In this document: positions 24,422-34,965 of the stretch, in pieces
How the letters are laid out: every line of letters begins with the position of its first letter
Position numbering within the stretch: position 1 is the stretch's first letter
Origin: Anticarsia gemmatalis
Taxonomy: Eukaryota > Arthropoda > Insecta > Lepidoptera > Erebidae
DNA length: 64,000 nucleotides
NCBI RefSeq assembly: GCF_050436995.1
Contig: NC_134758.1
Coordinates: forward strand, 2,666,001 to 2,730,000
Reading direction: 5' to 3'
Position numbers and translations under genes: made by a program
The notes under the pieces: generated by a model
The model's database searches: none
The model's input: the letters and a program-made list of their open reading frames with translations, nothing else
Told to the model about the DNA's origin: nothing

Positions 24422-25079
24422 CTCTATACATTAGTTATGCAAATACATTAGCGTGAAACAATTCATAGGTAATCCTAATCCTGGAGTATCGTGTTGTACT
24501 GTACATTTGTTATAAAGCTAAACGTTCTAATGAAACATGAAGCATTGCTGGTATAAACGGATTCGAATAAATACGGCTTAAGGAGAGAAGTACAAAGGGT
24601 AAACACTTGTATGGATTAAGTGGAACGGATTAGTTAATCAACTAGTTTGGTAAGTTGGTGAGACTTTGATTGTTAAGTCGACGAAGTAACACGGTGCGAT
24701 TACTGGTAATTTGTTTTGTATGAATGTATTTGCGTATGTGGCTTTAAAATTAAATATCCAATTACGTTAAAAGTTATAATTCTATCCTCTAAAACCTATA
24801 GCTTGTTTGTTAAATCATGCTGAAAAGAAATTAATCAAAGATACTGTACATGAAACAGAGAAACCTCACGATAATTTGTTGTACCTATATGTATTTTCAA
24901 GACACAAAAACTACTACTTTACTTAAAAAATGGCAAAAGGCAAATTATTTACTTTGATGAAATTAATTAAGAAATATTTAAGTATTGAATAAATCATATA
25001 ACTAATTTATAACATTATGTGTATCGAATAAAACAATAGAAACTGCAACAAAATTTAAAAAATCTACTTTAACCCAAAA
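24422..25079. other. Noncoding, no gene seen
   Basis: AT-rich between the split MITE and a SINE; nothing recognised. Confidence 0.4.
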
Positions 25080-25393
25080 GCAGTGATAGCCGAGTGGTTT
25101 AAGTTGGCACCTCCCACGCAAGTGGTCGCAGGTTCGAATCCGAGGCAACACACCAATGACTTTTCGAAGTTATGTGTGTATTAGAAATAATTATCACTTG
25201 CTCTAACGGTGAAGGAAAACATCGTGAGGAAACCTTGCATGCCTAAAATTTGTTTAATACATTTATTGAGGGCATGCAAAGTCCCCAACCCGCACTTGGC
25301 CAGCGTGGTGGACTCAAGGCCTAACCCCTCCCCCTCGTTTGGGAGGAGACCCTTGCCCTACAGTGGGACATATATGGGTTATTAAAAAAAAAA
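25080..25393 (+). mobile_element. tRNA-derived SINE (family A), near full length
   Basis: Best-preserved copy of the family. The A-box-like TAGCCGAGTGG and B-box GGTTCGAATC lie in the head, followed by the family body and a tail GTGGGACATATATGGG ending in an A-run (25383-25393). The tRNA part resembles a leucine or serine tRNA head but no cloverleaf persists. Minus-strand frames over it are by-products of the repeat. Confidence 0.85.
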
Positions 25394-25973
25394 CCCATAC
25401 GTAGTCCCTTTTGCACGAGAGGAAACAAAATGTAAAAATCAAAGCATGCCCAAATATTACTGTCATACCTGTGCTTTCCATTAGGTGATACAATGATTCT
25501 GTTAAAACAACATCCAACATCTCTTTGTGTCAAATGAAATTCCGTCGGCCAGAGCATGCGTGTGCTACTTTGTACTGTCAATCAAATCAGTCGCACTACG
25601 CCACTGCCGAGGTACTCATGAAATATTGTCATAAGCTCGAACCAGGGATTACTACGTGCAATCCCATTATATTACCTTAGTGGCGTAGTATTCTGTTTTA
25701 TCAACTGTTTATTTATTTAACTGTGTTGTTGTTGTACAAAGTTAATCTAATGCTTTATTTAAAAAAAAAGAGTTGTGTGACGTATTTTTGTTTCAGAAAG
25801 AAATATATAAATATAAAGAAATAAATAAAATAAGCTATGGTACGAAAAAAGCAATTCAAAAATTGACCATTGCATTACTATAACCTAGTTTATATTATAC
25901 AGAAATTACGTTACATTGCAAGTATAAAATTGAATGTTTCTAAAACTTGAAGTAGACCGCATATTATTTATCA
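25394..25973. other. Noncoding, no gene seen
   Basis: AT-rich; nothing recognised. Confidence 0.4.
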
Positions 25974-26231
25974 CTAGCTGACCCGCGCAACTTCGCTTGC
26001 GTCACATAAAGGAGAATGCGTCATAATTTTCCCCGTTTTTGTAACATTTCTCGTTGCTACTCCGCTCCCATTCGTCGTAGCGTGATGATATATAGCCTAT
26101 AGCCTTCCTCGATAAATAGGCTATCTAATTCTGAAAGAATTTTTCAAATCGGACCAGTAGTTCCTGAAATTAGCGCGTTCAAACAAACAAACAAACAAAC
26201 AAACTCTTCAGCTTTATAATATTAGTATAGA
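25974..26231 (-). mobile_element. Non-autonomous Helitron (main family)
   Basis: Same signature as at 12063: TC start (26230-26231 on the minus strand), CGCAA/TTGCG hairpin and terminal CTAG at 25974-25977, flanked by A and T in the required orientation. The (GTTT)n tract is short. Confidence 0.85.
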
Positions 26232-28480
26232 TAAAACTGAAAAATACATTTTGTGTTTCTTCAAAAATTTCCTTCAATTCATAATTTAACGAATTCAAGT
26301 ACTCAAATAGCAACAATAACAATTTTAAGCAAATGCCTCTCATAAAACTAAACGTGGCGAATGATACATAATAGTACGTCAAAGTCATTGATACCTTTCA
26401 ACGTAATTACTAGTTAGTTCGTGTTTTACTCCCATCAAACACTTATTTACGTGAAAACCCATAAATGTTGACTTTACTATTAATTTGTGGGAACACCTAA
26501 TAGAAACGACAGACTCGTAAAATACTAGAATTTAAGACGTAGGCTTTTAATACAATTGGTTTAGTAATTAAGTTTCGTATTGCGTACTATATCTTTGGCT
26601 GTGTAAAAAATATACACATTTTACGATCGATAACGTTTAGCCGAAATAAGAAGCAATGAGTGAACCTACATTGCTATTCAACTCTGTGTTCCTATCGCCA
26701 ATATTTTACCCATTTGCACATTACCCGGGAATAGAATCCGAGTCCATCTATAGCCACATACTCTAACAGTAACCGGATACACAACCTCTCAGAACGCAGA
26801 AGTATTAATTATTATTAATTAAAATGTAGAACATAATTTATAAAATCATTTTATCTTGCATTGCGGGCGAGAAACGTTTTCTACGACCTACTCTTTTTTT
26901 ATAGCGCGTTTCTTTTGCCACAATGTTGATTTAAAAGCTGAAACAGATTAATTTACTCAAGCGTCTCCCCTCCTTCATTACGGGAGGAGACCCTTGCCCA
27001 GCAGTGGGACATTATAACAGATTAATTAATTAACAAATTTCTAATTGTAGTAAATAAATTCTAAATTCGGTAACAATATCCCAATCCTTCACAATATCTA
27101 GTTACAACGTATTTGTCCTTGTAAAGGATGAACTCAATTGAACAGCCAACAGCCAGGGATTGAGTGTCGCTGTTCATTTGCGACGTCATTAATTCCCTTT
27201 TAACGACTGTGAATGTTTCGCGTTCTGATTACGATTTTAGGTGATACAAATTGTGGTGCAAGTTGTAAGATTATGACCGATTTATTATATTTTACTGTAA
27301 AATAAAAATGATTTCCAAGGAGGTCAATTTTACAAGTACGTTTTTGAAAGTATAATGTAATATAAAGTGTAGTAGATTTGGTCAAACATTTTATTGAAAT
27401 ATCTCCTTAACTTATACTACCTTATTGGGCGTAGTTTCTAGGATTAAATTAGTTTAATTACCTTTGTGTAGAAATTACTGACAAAAAAATATAGACACTA
27501 AGGGATGTTGAATAGTTGCCGTACCATTTTTGTTCATACATAAAAAAAAGTTCTATAGCGCTTATGTATTGGATTAAAACTCGAATCTACGCCCTTATAA
27601 ACTCCTTAGCTTATAATTGGAAACTAAACTAATCTGAAACTTTTACTGTTCAACCGTTGAATTGCAACAACCGGAACCGTAAAAGTAGTCACGTTTTTTC
27701 TGGATAACTACATTTGTAGTTAACTTCTGCCTTTCCAGTTACTAACACTTAAGGGTGACATACTGGTACCCTTTCTTAGCAATTGTTATTGGCATCAAAA
27801 AGGCTTGTTACCACAAATTAAGTTAATATTACTTATAATAAGTTTCCAAGTATAGCATACGTTCACTTCAGTGAAATATCAACGAACAATAAATTTATTT
27901 GAAACAATTTTCGGACGCTTTCTCTTTGTGCGCATTTAGTATTTCATAGAAATACCACTAATATACACCAGGTACTATTCAAAGTGTATATCATAATTAT
28001 ATACTGATATATACATACCTATGAATAATTGCTATAAATAGATATGTACTGTGTTATAGTATTGGTAAACCTACGCGTTAAAATTGAAATAGAAATTAAA
28101 TAGCTGTTTTTTCCTTGTTCGACGACTTCATTTGTGAAAAACCTTTTACGCTTTTGGTAAGATTAAATACATTTTACGTCAAAACGGAAAAAGATATTCG
28201 TGAAATATCACCTAAATAAAAAAAATACCTTAAAGTTAAACTATTACCTAACTAAATTTCAATCTAATTATATTTTCGTATTAAAATCTGGCAGCTAGCA
28301 AATATTTGCCAAGTTTTTCTTCTTATAACTTGCCCCCTATATACCACCTTCAAAAGACACAAAACAGCTTTAAAACTAGCTTTATTCCAAAATTCCCTGT
28401 ACACCATGAACAGACCACATAAACTCGGTTTTAAGCAATTCCCATTTAATTTCTACTTGTTCTTAATTGCAACTTTAATG
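26232..28480. other. Noncoding; SINE tail at 26965-27012
   Basis: CATTACGGGAGGAGACCC and GCCCAGCAGTGGGACATT at 26970-27012 are the end of SINE family A without its head. A tRNA-SINE-like scrap (ACCCGGGAATAGAATCCG) lies near 26723. The rest is unassigned. If the receptor gene has upstream exons they may lie in this direction, but none can be recognised. Confidence 0.4.
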
Positions 28481-28502
28481 CAAATAAAGTCAAAAACTCG
28501 AG

Positions 28503-28515
28503 GAATGTTCTCGAA
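28503..28515. promoter_or_regulatory. Heat-shock-element-like motif
   Basis: GAA, TTC and GAA units start at 28503, 28508 and 28513, the 5-bp phased inverted pentamers recognised by heat-shock factor. It lies in a GC-richer patch (28495-28600) about 1 kb upstream of the receptor. About 0.5 such matches are expected by chance in 64 kb counting both strands at equal base frequencies, so the evidence is weak. Confidence 0.2.
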
Positions 28516-29177
28516 ATCGTTTCGACGCGAGTGTCGACCGGAGAACGGATTCCGAGTTCGGAAATTGTGAAGTTCGAGCCTCGGTTAATAGACTTCCAGA
28601 ATTGGTGCGAAGTACTTACAAACTCCTGAGTGTTAATTTTGGCTTGATGTTTTCGCCTTTAATATTGATGCTGCTTTTTACAAACGTTAATTACTATAAC
28701 TTTTGACATGAGTGTAATTATAAACAAGTTCTAATTTTATTACGAACTTTATGAGTTTTATTAAAGTCACTTTGTTTTTTTAATGACATGTATTGTTTAA
28801 CAACTAACTTTCTAATAAAGTTAAAGATAACTTATACAAAATTGATTTACGCCCGGTCTTCAGACTTGCATTTGCTTTCAGCTATCTTGAAAACAAAATG
28901 TCATTCAAGTTTTTTACATTAGCAAGTATTATGTTCACGTTTATTATATAAAACCGCAAGTGACACTCAATTATGTAAAAAAATAAGCCTACGAAGAATG
29001 CTCACGATGACAAACACTTTCTCCAACAAGAATATGTCTGCCAAAATGTGACAGTCATGCATAATAATATTATTCACGACGTCCAAGATTGATGAAGGAT
29101 AGAATCCGACCCGAAACTTACAAATTGAATTTAATTCAGCCACGATTTTTGTAGCCTATCCACATGGTGCCAGAATA

Positions 29178-29185
29178 TGACGTCA
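29178..29185. promoter_or_regulatory. Palindromic CRE (CREB/ATF site)
   Basis: TGACGTCA, the full palindromic cAMP-response element, stands 320 bp upstream of the receptor start codon. About one match is expected by chance in 64 kb, but the position next to the only gene makes it worth noting. Confidence 0.35.
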
Positions 29186-29234
29186 TATATAGCCCATGCG
29201 CGATAATGTTTCGGGTTTAATAGCGATCGTTTCC

Positions 29235-29248
29235 GTTCCCATGGTAAC
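29235..29248. promoter_or_regulatory. X-box-like motif (RFX site)
   Basis: GTTCCCATGGTAAC fits the broad RFX X-box RYYNYY-N2-RRNRAC. The right half-site is perfect and the left deviates by one base from the strong consensus. In insects X-boxes mark genes of ciliated sensory neurons; a link to this receptor is inference. Confidence 0.3.
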
Positions 29249-29337
29249 CGGTCAAGTACTCTCTTAGAAAACCATCCGCCAAAGAAAATTACTCTTTATA
29301 TTAATGAACGCAAGTGCGAATCACAGGAGTCGTCCGG

Positions 29338-29343
29338 TATAAA
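29338..29343 (+). promoter_or_regulatory. TATA-like box upstream of the receptor
   Basis: TATAAA with GG before it and CG after it. A start site about 30 bp downstream would give a leader of roughly 140 bases without splicing. No TCA-type initiator sits at the expected place, so this is an alternative to a spliced leader, not a firm call. Confidence 0.25.
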
Positions 29344-29439
29344 CGTGGGATACTCTCACGTAAATATTTTTAGCCTTTCTACAAAATTCCGGTGTTTCAT
29401 TTCAATCATTATAACGTAGAGTGTTATTTAAAAATACTT

Positions 29440-29453
29440 TGTATTGTTCGCAG
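29440..29453 (+). other. Candidate splice acceptor before the coding exon
   Basis: A T-rich tract followed by GTTCGCAG ends at 29453, 52 bases before the receptor start. If used, the exon opens directly with an ATG (29454) that begins the upstream ORF. Insect neuropeptide receptor genes commonly have spliced 5' leaders. Confidence 0.4.
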
Positions 29454-29504
29454 ATGGACTGGGAAACTTCGGAGGTTTTTAAAACGAAGATAGTTTGGAG
29501 TTAA
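29454..29504 (+). other. Upstream ORF of 16 codons
   Basis: Reads MDWETSEVFKTKIVWS and stops at 29502-29504, one base before the receptor ATG at 29506, in a different frame. The ATG has G at +4 but C at -3, so leaky scanning is likely; termination next to the main start would permit reinitiation. Whether it is transcribed depends on the leader structure. Confidence 0.45.
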
Positions 29505-29505
29505 C

Positions 29506-30906
29506 ATGCAGTCTGTATACAACGCCAGCATTGACGAGCTGGCGTCGGCGGTAGCTGGCCGATATGCCCCCGCCGCGATGTCACTCAACGGAACCACCTA
29601 CATAGGTGGAGGAGTCCTCATCCTCACAAAAACCCTCACAGGAGAATCAGTGGAAGTAATAGATGAGCCCAAAGCGAACAAAACAACAGATATCATCGAC
29701 GTAAAAGTAGTACAAGTTGCTTTCTGCATTTTATACACAGTCATCTTCGTGCTCGGAGTCTTCGGCAACGTCCTAGTGTGCTATGTCGTCTTTCGCAACA
29801 GAGCTATGCAAACTGTCACCAATCTATTTATTACGAACCTGGCCCTGTCTGACATACTGCTATGTATATTCGCGGTGCCTTTAACGCCTATGTACACTTT
29901 CCTAGGAAGATGGGTGTTCGGCAGACTCCTCTGTCATCTGATGCCATACGCACAAGGCACTAGCGTTTACATATCCACATTAACTCTAACATCAATAGCG
30001 ATAGACCGGTTCTTCGTTATCATATATCCGTTTCATCCGCGGATGAAATTAAACACCTGTATACTCATCATAATATTTATATGGGTATTTTCATTAGTCG
30101 TCACTTGTCCCTACGGCCTTTTCATGGGAATACAGACGACGAACAACAGAACATATTACTGCGAAGAAAGTTGGCCTTCAGACAAATCTAGGAAAATATT
30201 CGGAGTTTTCACAACAGTATTACAATTTCTTATACCATTTTTAATTATAGCAGTATGTTATACATGCGTTAGTATAAGATTAAACGACCGAGCGAGGTCG
30301 AAACCAGGTGCTAAGAATACCAGGAGAGAAGAAGCAGACAGAGATAGAAAAAGACGTACAAATAGAATGCTCATATCGATGGTGGCGATATTTGGAATAT
30401 CATGGCTGCCTCTAAACCTAATAAATATCTTCAACGATTTCTACGCGCAGATGACAGAGTGGAACTATTACTTTGTGTCATTCTTCTTGGCGCACTCGAT
30501 GGCGATGGCGTCGACTTGTTACAATCCATTCTTGTACGCGTGGCTGAACGAGAACTTTCGGAAGGAATTCAAACAAGTGCTTCCGTTTTTCGAGTCGACC
30601 GGCGGGGTTCGGAACAGCTACCATTCTGGCCGCATGCCAACTCATAAATCAGATAAGATATGCAATGGTAATGATACTATTCAGGAAACTTTGCTACCGT
30701 CGTCTTTCAATAGAGGGCCTTCGATAAAGCAAAAGATTTTCGACGCGAGTGTTAAGAAAGATAACGGCGTTGAAGTCGAGAACATTGTGCTTGAAGATAA
30801 GGCAATATCCGCTACTTTTCACACGAAAAGTGAGAACGTGAATTTGCAGTTAATAGATGAAGAATCGCAGCTCAGTGAGCCGAAGGAGACGAAATCTCCT
30901 ATATAA
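29506..30906 (+). CDS. sNPFR: Short neuropeptide F receptor (sNPF receptor), class A GPCR
   Basis: A 466-residue seven-transmembrane receptor for short neuropeptide F peptides, acting at the plasma membrane of neurons and endocrine cells in feeding, growth and metabolic signalling. Visible: extracellular N-terminus of about 65 residues with N-glycosylation sites at N6, N28 and N58, and one more at N214; helices near 67-94, 102-126, 141-166, 184-205, 231-256, 286-309 and 321-345; N88 and LALSD (D116); C143 and C219 for the extracellular disulfide; DRF at 167-169 then IIYPFHPRMKL; REEADRDRKRRTNRM in loop 3; SWLP at 299-302; NPFLY at 340-344; helix 8 NENFRKEF. The loop-3 motif, VTNLFITNLALSDILLC and TCYNPFLYAWLNENFRKEF match insect sNPF receptors rather than long NPF receptors. 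Odd: DRF for DRY, and no cysteine after helix 8. The coding region has no intron. AAC before the ATG gives a favourable A at -3, and the next ATG would remove two glycosylation sites. Which lepidopteran paralogue it is cannot be told here. Confidence 0.93.
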   Translation: MQSVYNASIDELASAVAGRYAPAAMSLNGTTYIGGGVLILTKTLTGESVEVIDEPKANKTTDIIDVKVVQVAFCILYTVIFVLGVFGNVLVCYVVFRNRAMQTVTNLFITNLALSDILLCIFAVPLTPMYTFLGRWVFGRLLCHLMPYAQGTSVYISTLTLTSIAIDRFFVIIYPFHPRMKLNTCILIIIFIWVFSLVVTCPYGLFMGIQTTNNRTYYCEESWPSDKSRKIFGVFTTVLQFLIPFLIIAVCYTCVSIRLNDRARSKPGAKNTRREEADRDRKRRTNRMLISMVAIFGISWLPLNLINIFNDFYAQMTEWNYYFVSFFLAHSMAMASTCYNPFLYAWLNENFRKEFKQVLPFFESTGGVRNSYHSGRMPTHKSDKICNGNDTIQETLLPSSFNRGPSIKQKIFDASVKKDNGVEVENIVLEDKAISATFHTKSENVNLQLIDEESQLSEPKETKSPI

Positions 30907-30914
30907 TTGTAAGT
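30907..30914 (+). other. Candidate splice donor just after the stop codon
   Basis: TT|GTAAGT begins two bases after the TAA. A 3' UTR intron this close to the stop would not be expected to trigger nonsense-mediated decay. It could pair with the acceptor at 34859. Without transcript data it may be chance. Confidence 0.3.
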
Positions 30915-31244
30915 ATTATATTTTTAACATTCACTTATTATTTTAAATTTTTAACGATATTATTTTTAGTGGAACTCGATGCGGTTACTAATATTAATGA
31001 AAATAACTTTTAGATAGGCCAGTCATATTTGATTTTCAGCGATTTGGGCAGATAGTATTAGTAATATATCAGGCGTGTTTTAACAATGCCACAAAATGAA
31101 TATTTGTTGTAAAGTTTTGTATTTGTTTTGAACAAGCTACACAGTCGATACAATAGTTTCCAAACATAAATTCATATCCAAAACTTCATCAAGAGTGTAC
31201 CCAATATTGAGCCAACACAATACATCATTTATTGCTTCAAACTA

Positions 31245-31250
31245 AATAAA
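31245..31250 (+). terminator. Candidate poly(A) signal of the receptor gene
   Basis: AATAAA about 340 bases after the receptor stop gives a normal-sized unspliced 3' UTR. In AT-rich DNA this hexamer is common, so confidence is moderate. Confidence 0.4.
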
Positions 31251-34247
31251 TACAATATCTATTATTTACGAAGACACGTCACGAACAGAAAATGCTCATA
31301 GCATTTATATAACAAAACGCTTCCTTGACAATCTTAATATTAAATAAGTTTGTACAATTTGTGGCACAAGGAATATCGCCGACATGTTTGAAAAGATGTC
31401 TGTCTGAATAATTTTTGTACGTAATTTAAAATGATGTGTAATTGGAAAATCATTATTAATAAGGTAAGGTTACGACGTTTTTGTTGACAATGTTTGATTG
31501 GTAATCTTTGCAAAAAACTAAAAAAAACATGGTACATATAGCATATTAAAATATATTATTATATTGCCAATTTGCCGCATTAATACATTATGAACTGTAA
31601 TGCTGTACATGTAAACGGTTTTTACAGGGAAGCTTGCCGATGATATAAAGCGGCACCATGCACATAGGTAGCCGTACATTGTCAAGTTGCTAGACATATA
31701 TAGTCGACAACTGGGTACGGAGGCACGCACGATATAATTCTACTAATATTATAAATGCGCAAGTTTTTGAAAAAGTATGCATATCCATATCCGTTTGTTA
31801 CTCTTCCGTTTCTTATAAATGGTATATAGGTAGCTGAAGACCCAGAATAACTCATAGGCTATTTAGCAAGCTGAATACAAGGCTCTACAACATTTTTGAA
31901 CTATAGCACTATCTCGATAACAGATAAACTTCTTCGAGTAAAACCAGTCGTATTCAATTTCAACATTTTTGTCCACTCACTAAAGATTTTCCTTTACCTT
32001 TTATTTGCGTAATTGACAAAGTTTTCCGTTAGCATTTGCAAAGTTTCATTAACACCAATTAGCGTTTCGTTCAAAGGTATAAGTTTTGACATAAAATGAC
32101 TAGGTTTTGTAGTTGGTATTGAACTTTATGTTTGTTACGTTTAACTTGAATGTTTGATAGTAAATACTTATCTTATGAAATGCTAAGGTTAAATTTCGAT
32201 ATTTTAGACATAACATGTGTCTGTACAGTTTATTGATTTCAAACTTCTGAAATAATGTAATCGTAATAGTACTTTATCCCAGCTGAAAAAAATTATAGGT
32301 ACGTACCCCAGATTTTGTGATTGGCAACCGTATAAACTCTTTTAAATATTATTTCTTACATACCACTGCCTGCGGTTCGATTTTATAATTGATTCCATTT
32401 CCGTTGAAATTTTGATCCCATTGATCCCATACAAACCTAGTCACGACAGATACAAAATATGTTAAAATTAAACTACGTTATCCAATTTACTTTAATATTC
32501 ATTTTTATTTATATAGATCAAATAGTTAATTAATATAATCGGTGTATCGCTATACATACAATTAAATAATAAAATAGGATTGTATATCACTTACACGAGT
32601 TGCATATCGTTTATAATACAGTAATTATTTATAAAATTGTGTAACAATTACTAACGAAATAATATAAAATTAAACCACGAAACCACACAACACTTATTGA
32701 ACGATAAATATAAAATCAAATACGTGTCACTGTGATCACAAAACATTGTTATAAATTGTAGAAACTCACATTATAAATTCAATTAAGGCTAAACAATATA
32801 ATAGGCTACATGAAGCTAATTAGAATTTGAATTAACCACGAATGTGTGATTAGCTATTTCAATGATTTATCATATCAATGAATATTGTTTAATATTAATT
32901 AGAAAGGTGTTAGAGTTTGGGGACATCTGCGGGTAGGATCAGGAAACTAATTGTTATAGGTCGAATCAGTGTATCAGAGAACTGTGGTTTTAAAGTTTAC
33001 AAAATTTGCTTAAGCTAACACCTTTTTTGAGTGTGTGTGAGTGAATAGTAGTAAATTTTCTCACGGGTATAACAAGTATGAGTTAGAAAATACTGATAAT
33101 TCCAATGATTAGATGGACATAAGTAGTTTGTACTACTGTGTAAACTGTAATAAATACTTGTACTTTTACTGAAAATCGAATGCTCATAACTTAAACTTAC
33201 TCTTAATAAATTGTCATTCGAGAATCCAAATGAAAATCAAATCAAATAATAAAGCCTATTTAGACACACATATGTTCGCAAACAAACAAGTATCCTAATT
33301 AAACCAACGACTTCAAATACCTAAGAAATATTCAAAACAAGTTATGATCTAAATAGAACTATTGTTTAAACAAATTGATTTCTAACTTTCAACAACATGA
33401 ATTGTTTTTGTTTTCGCCCTAATGAAGTGGATTTGAATTGTTTTACTTGTTTGTTGTGAAGGGTATAATTTGGGGTTAATTTCATTATAGTAGGGCAAAT
33501 AGGTCGTTGGCTAATGTAAATAAAACTACCATTTTGATAAATACGGGTACTAGTTTTAGAAATTATTTTAGGTCTACTTTTTCTATTGAAAGTATTTTAT
33601 TAGTGTTCATTTGGAAGATAAATCAATATAAAATCTATTAAATTTGAGATTCAATGAAGTTTGATGATGATGATGATGGAAATAGTTCATATAGCTAGTT
33701 TTGCAAGTAAAAGATATGAATCAGTTAACTTAACAAGTGGAATACGGACAGGTTTATTCACACATTTTCTTTTATCCATCAGTTACTGCTCCGTGTATCG
33801 TGGACTCGGTCTTTAAAAAAATAAAATGTGTGTTCTACTTTGTAAATGCAGCTTATGAAAAAAATTAAGTACAGTTATTCAAATACAAATATCAGTATAA
33901 TTACTATTCACAATTAATTGTTAATTAGTGGTCAATTTGTAAAATCATTCGCACAAATTACTTTCACTTTGATAAACATAGAGTTATAAAATTGGGAACA
34001 AAATTAAAACTAATTTTACAACATTTATAGTTGGGCAAAGCTCACGGTTAGGGGTCGTTGACCGACCCGTATTTATTCATTCTTTAGTGATTACGTTCAG
34101 TTAGTAATGTTGACGTTGTAGACATCCTTTTGACAGACAATACGGGTCCTAGGAAACTAATTTGTATAGTATAGTAAATAAACCGTATCGAGTTCTACTA
34201 GACTTCTAGATTTTCACTCTAAATAGTTTTAAAAGACCTTAATCGCA
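31251..34247. other. Noncoding; Helitron-like 5' fragment at 31741-31860
   Basis: TACTAATATTATAAATGCGC with a following TGTTACTCTTCCGTTTC stretch at 31741-31810 resembles the start of the second Helitron-like family (see 47435). The end is not seen. A (GAT)n run lies near 33664. No gene. Confidence 0.4.
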
Positions 34248-34529
34248 AGTGTAAAAGTCTTCTTCTTCTTATCGTATGGTTAGTGATCAACCTAGTGTCA
34301 AAGTTGTTCAAGCCGCCCGAAGGCTTTTGACATGGCTTAACGACTGTTATCTTTATCGACAACAACCGGGACTGACTTTTTACGTGCCCTCCGAAGCACG
34401 GAGACGCCCAGTTCAAATACCACTATGCGGTCACCCATCTATGGAATGACCGCGCCAACGGTTGCTTCACCCACAGATCGTTTACCGACTGGTGAGCGCA
34501 ACTGGCTGTGGGCGCCTCAGTGTAAAAGT
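34248..34529 (-). mobile_element. 5S rRNA-derived SINE with 11-bp target duplication
   Basis: Read on the minus strand, the body at 34259-34518 opens with GAGGCGCCCACAGCC and includes GATCTGTGGGTGAAGCAACC, GCGCGGTCATTCC and TAGATGGGTGACCGCATAG. This mimics the 3' half of 5S rRNA, whose internal pol III promoter has the order GATCNCTGAAGTTAAGCAACG...TGGATGGGTGACCGC. The 3' end is an (AAG)n tail. Exact AGTGTAAAAGT duplications flank it (34248-34258 and 34519-34529). Confidence 0.85.
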
Positions 34530-34859
34530 ATATTACTATCTTACTTGGGAAGAACGTCATCCTAGAATGTGAGTCCTCTGAAGAAGTGCGGATTGAAGAT
34601 TTCTCACACCTTCATGAACTCTTATTCATGCAAGGTTTCATGATGATATTTTTCATCAAAGTTAGGACTGTTAGTGATGATTATTTGGAATACACATATT
34701 ACTTAGGCAAGTAAATGTCGTGGTGCATGGGTTTGAACCCTCGAGGCCTTACCCACTCGTGTTTTAAGCGATAATAACAGCTAGGTAACTGGGTAAGCAA
34801 TAAGCAAAAGAATTAAATGTATTATATGTATTTTTAATATCTATTTTCTTTTGTTTCAG
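34530..34859. other. Noncoding, no clear feature
   Basis: A tRNA-SINE-like scrap (GGGTTTGAACCCTCGAGGCC near 34729) is the only hint of a repeat. Confidence 0.3.
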
Positions 34860-34965
34860 ACAACGTCTTCGTGACAACGACTTAAGCAAGAAAAGTGTAA
34901 ATTATTGAAAAAAAAAAACATTAATTGTTTTTATATTTTTAATAAACAAAATACTTAGGATTTAA
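34860..34965 (+). other. Candidate terminal exon with poly(A) signal
   Basis: A strong acceptor (TTTTCTTTTGTTTCAG ending at 34859) is followed by a short open stretch (QRLRDNDLSKKSVNY in one frame, then TGA) and AATAAA at 34941-34946. It could be the receptor's spliced 3' UTR, using the donor at 30909, or the last exon of an unseen gene. No transcript evidence. Confidence 0.3.

Noticed and set aside
25314..25581. Two overlapping minus-strand frames of 68 and 86 codons
   Set aside because: Their C-terminal halves are the reverse strand of SINE family A; no gene.
30402..30647. 81-codon plus-strand frame inside the receptor
   Set aside because: It is an alternative frame of the receptor's helix 6-7 region and has no independent support.
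29506..30906. Assignment as a long NPF receptor, tachykinin or RYamide receptor
   Set aside because: The loop-3 RREEADRDRK motif, PFHPRMKL after helix 3 and LNENFRKEF after helix 7 match the short NPF receptor group better.
34219..34416. Minus frames starting MNWASPCFGGHVK here and at 41879
   Set aside because: Both come from the 5S-derived SINE; the shared peptide reflects repeat identity, not a gene family.
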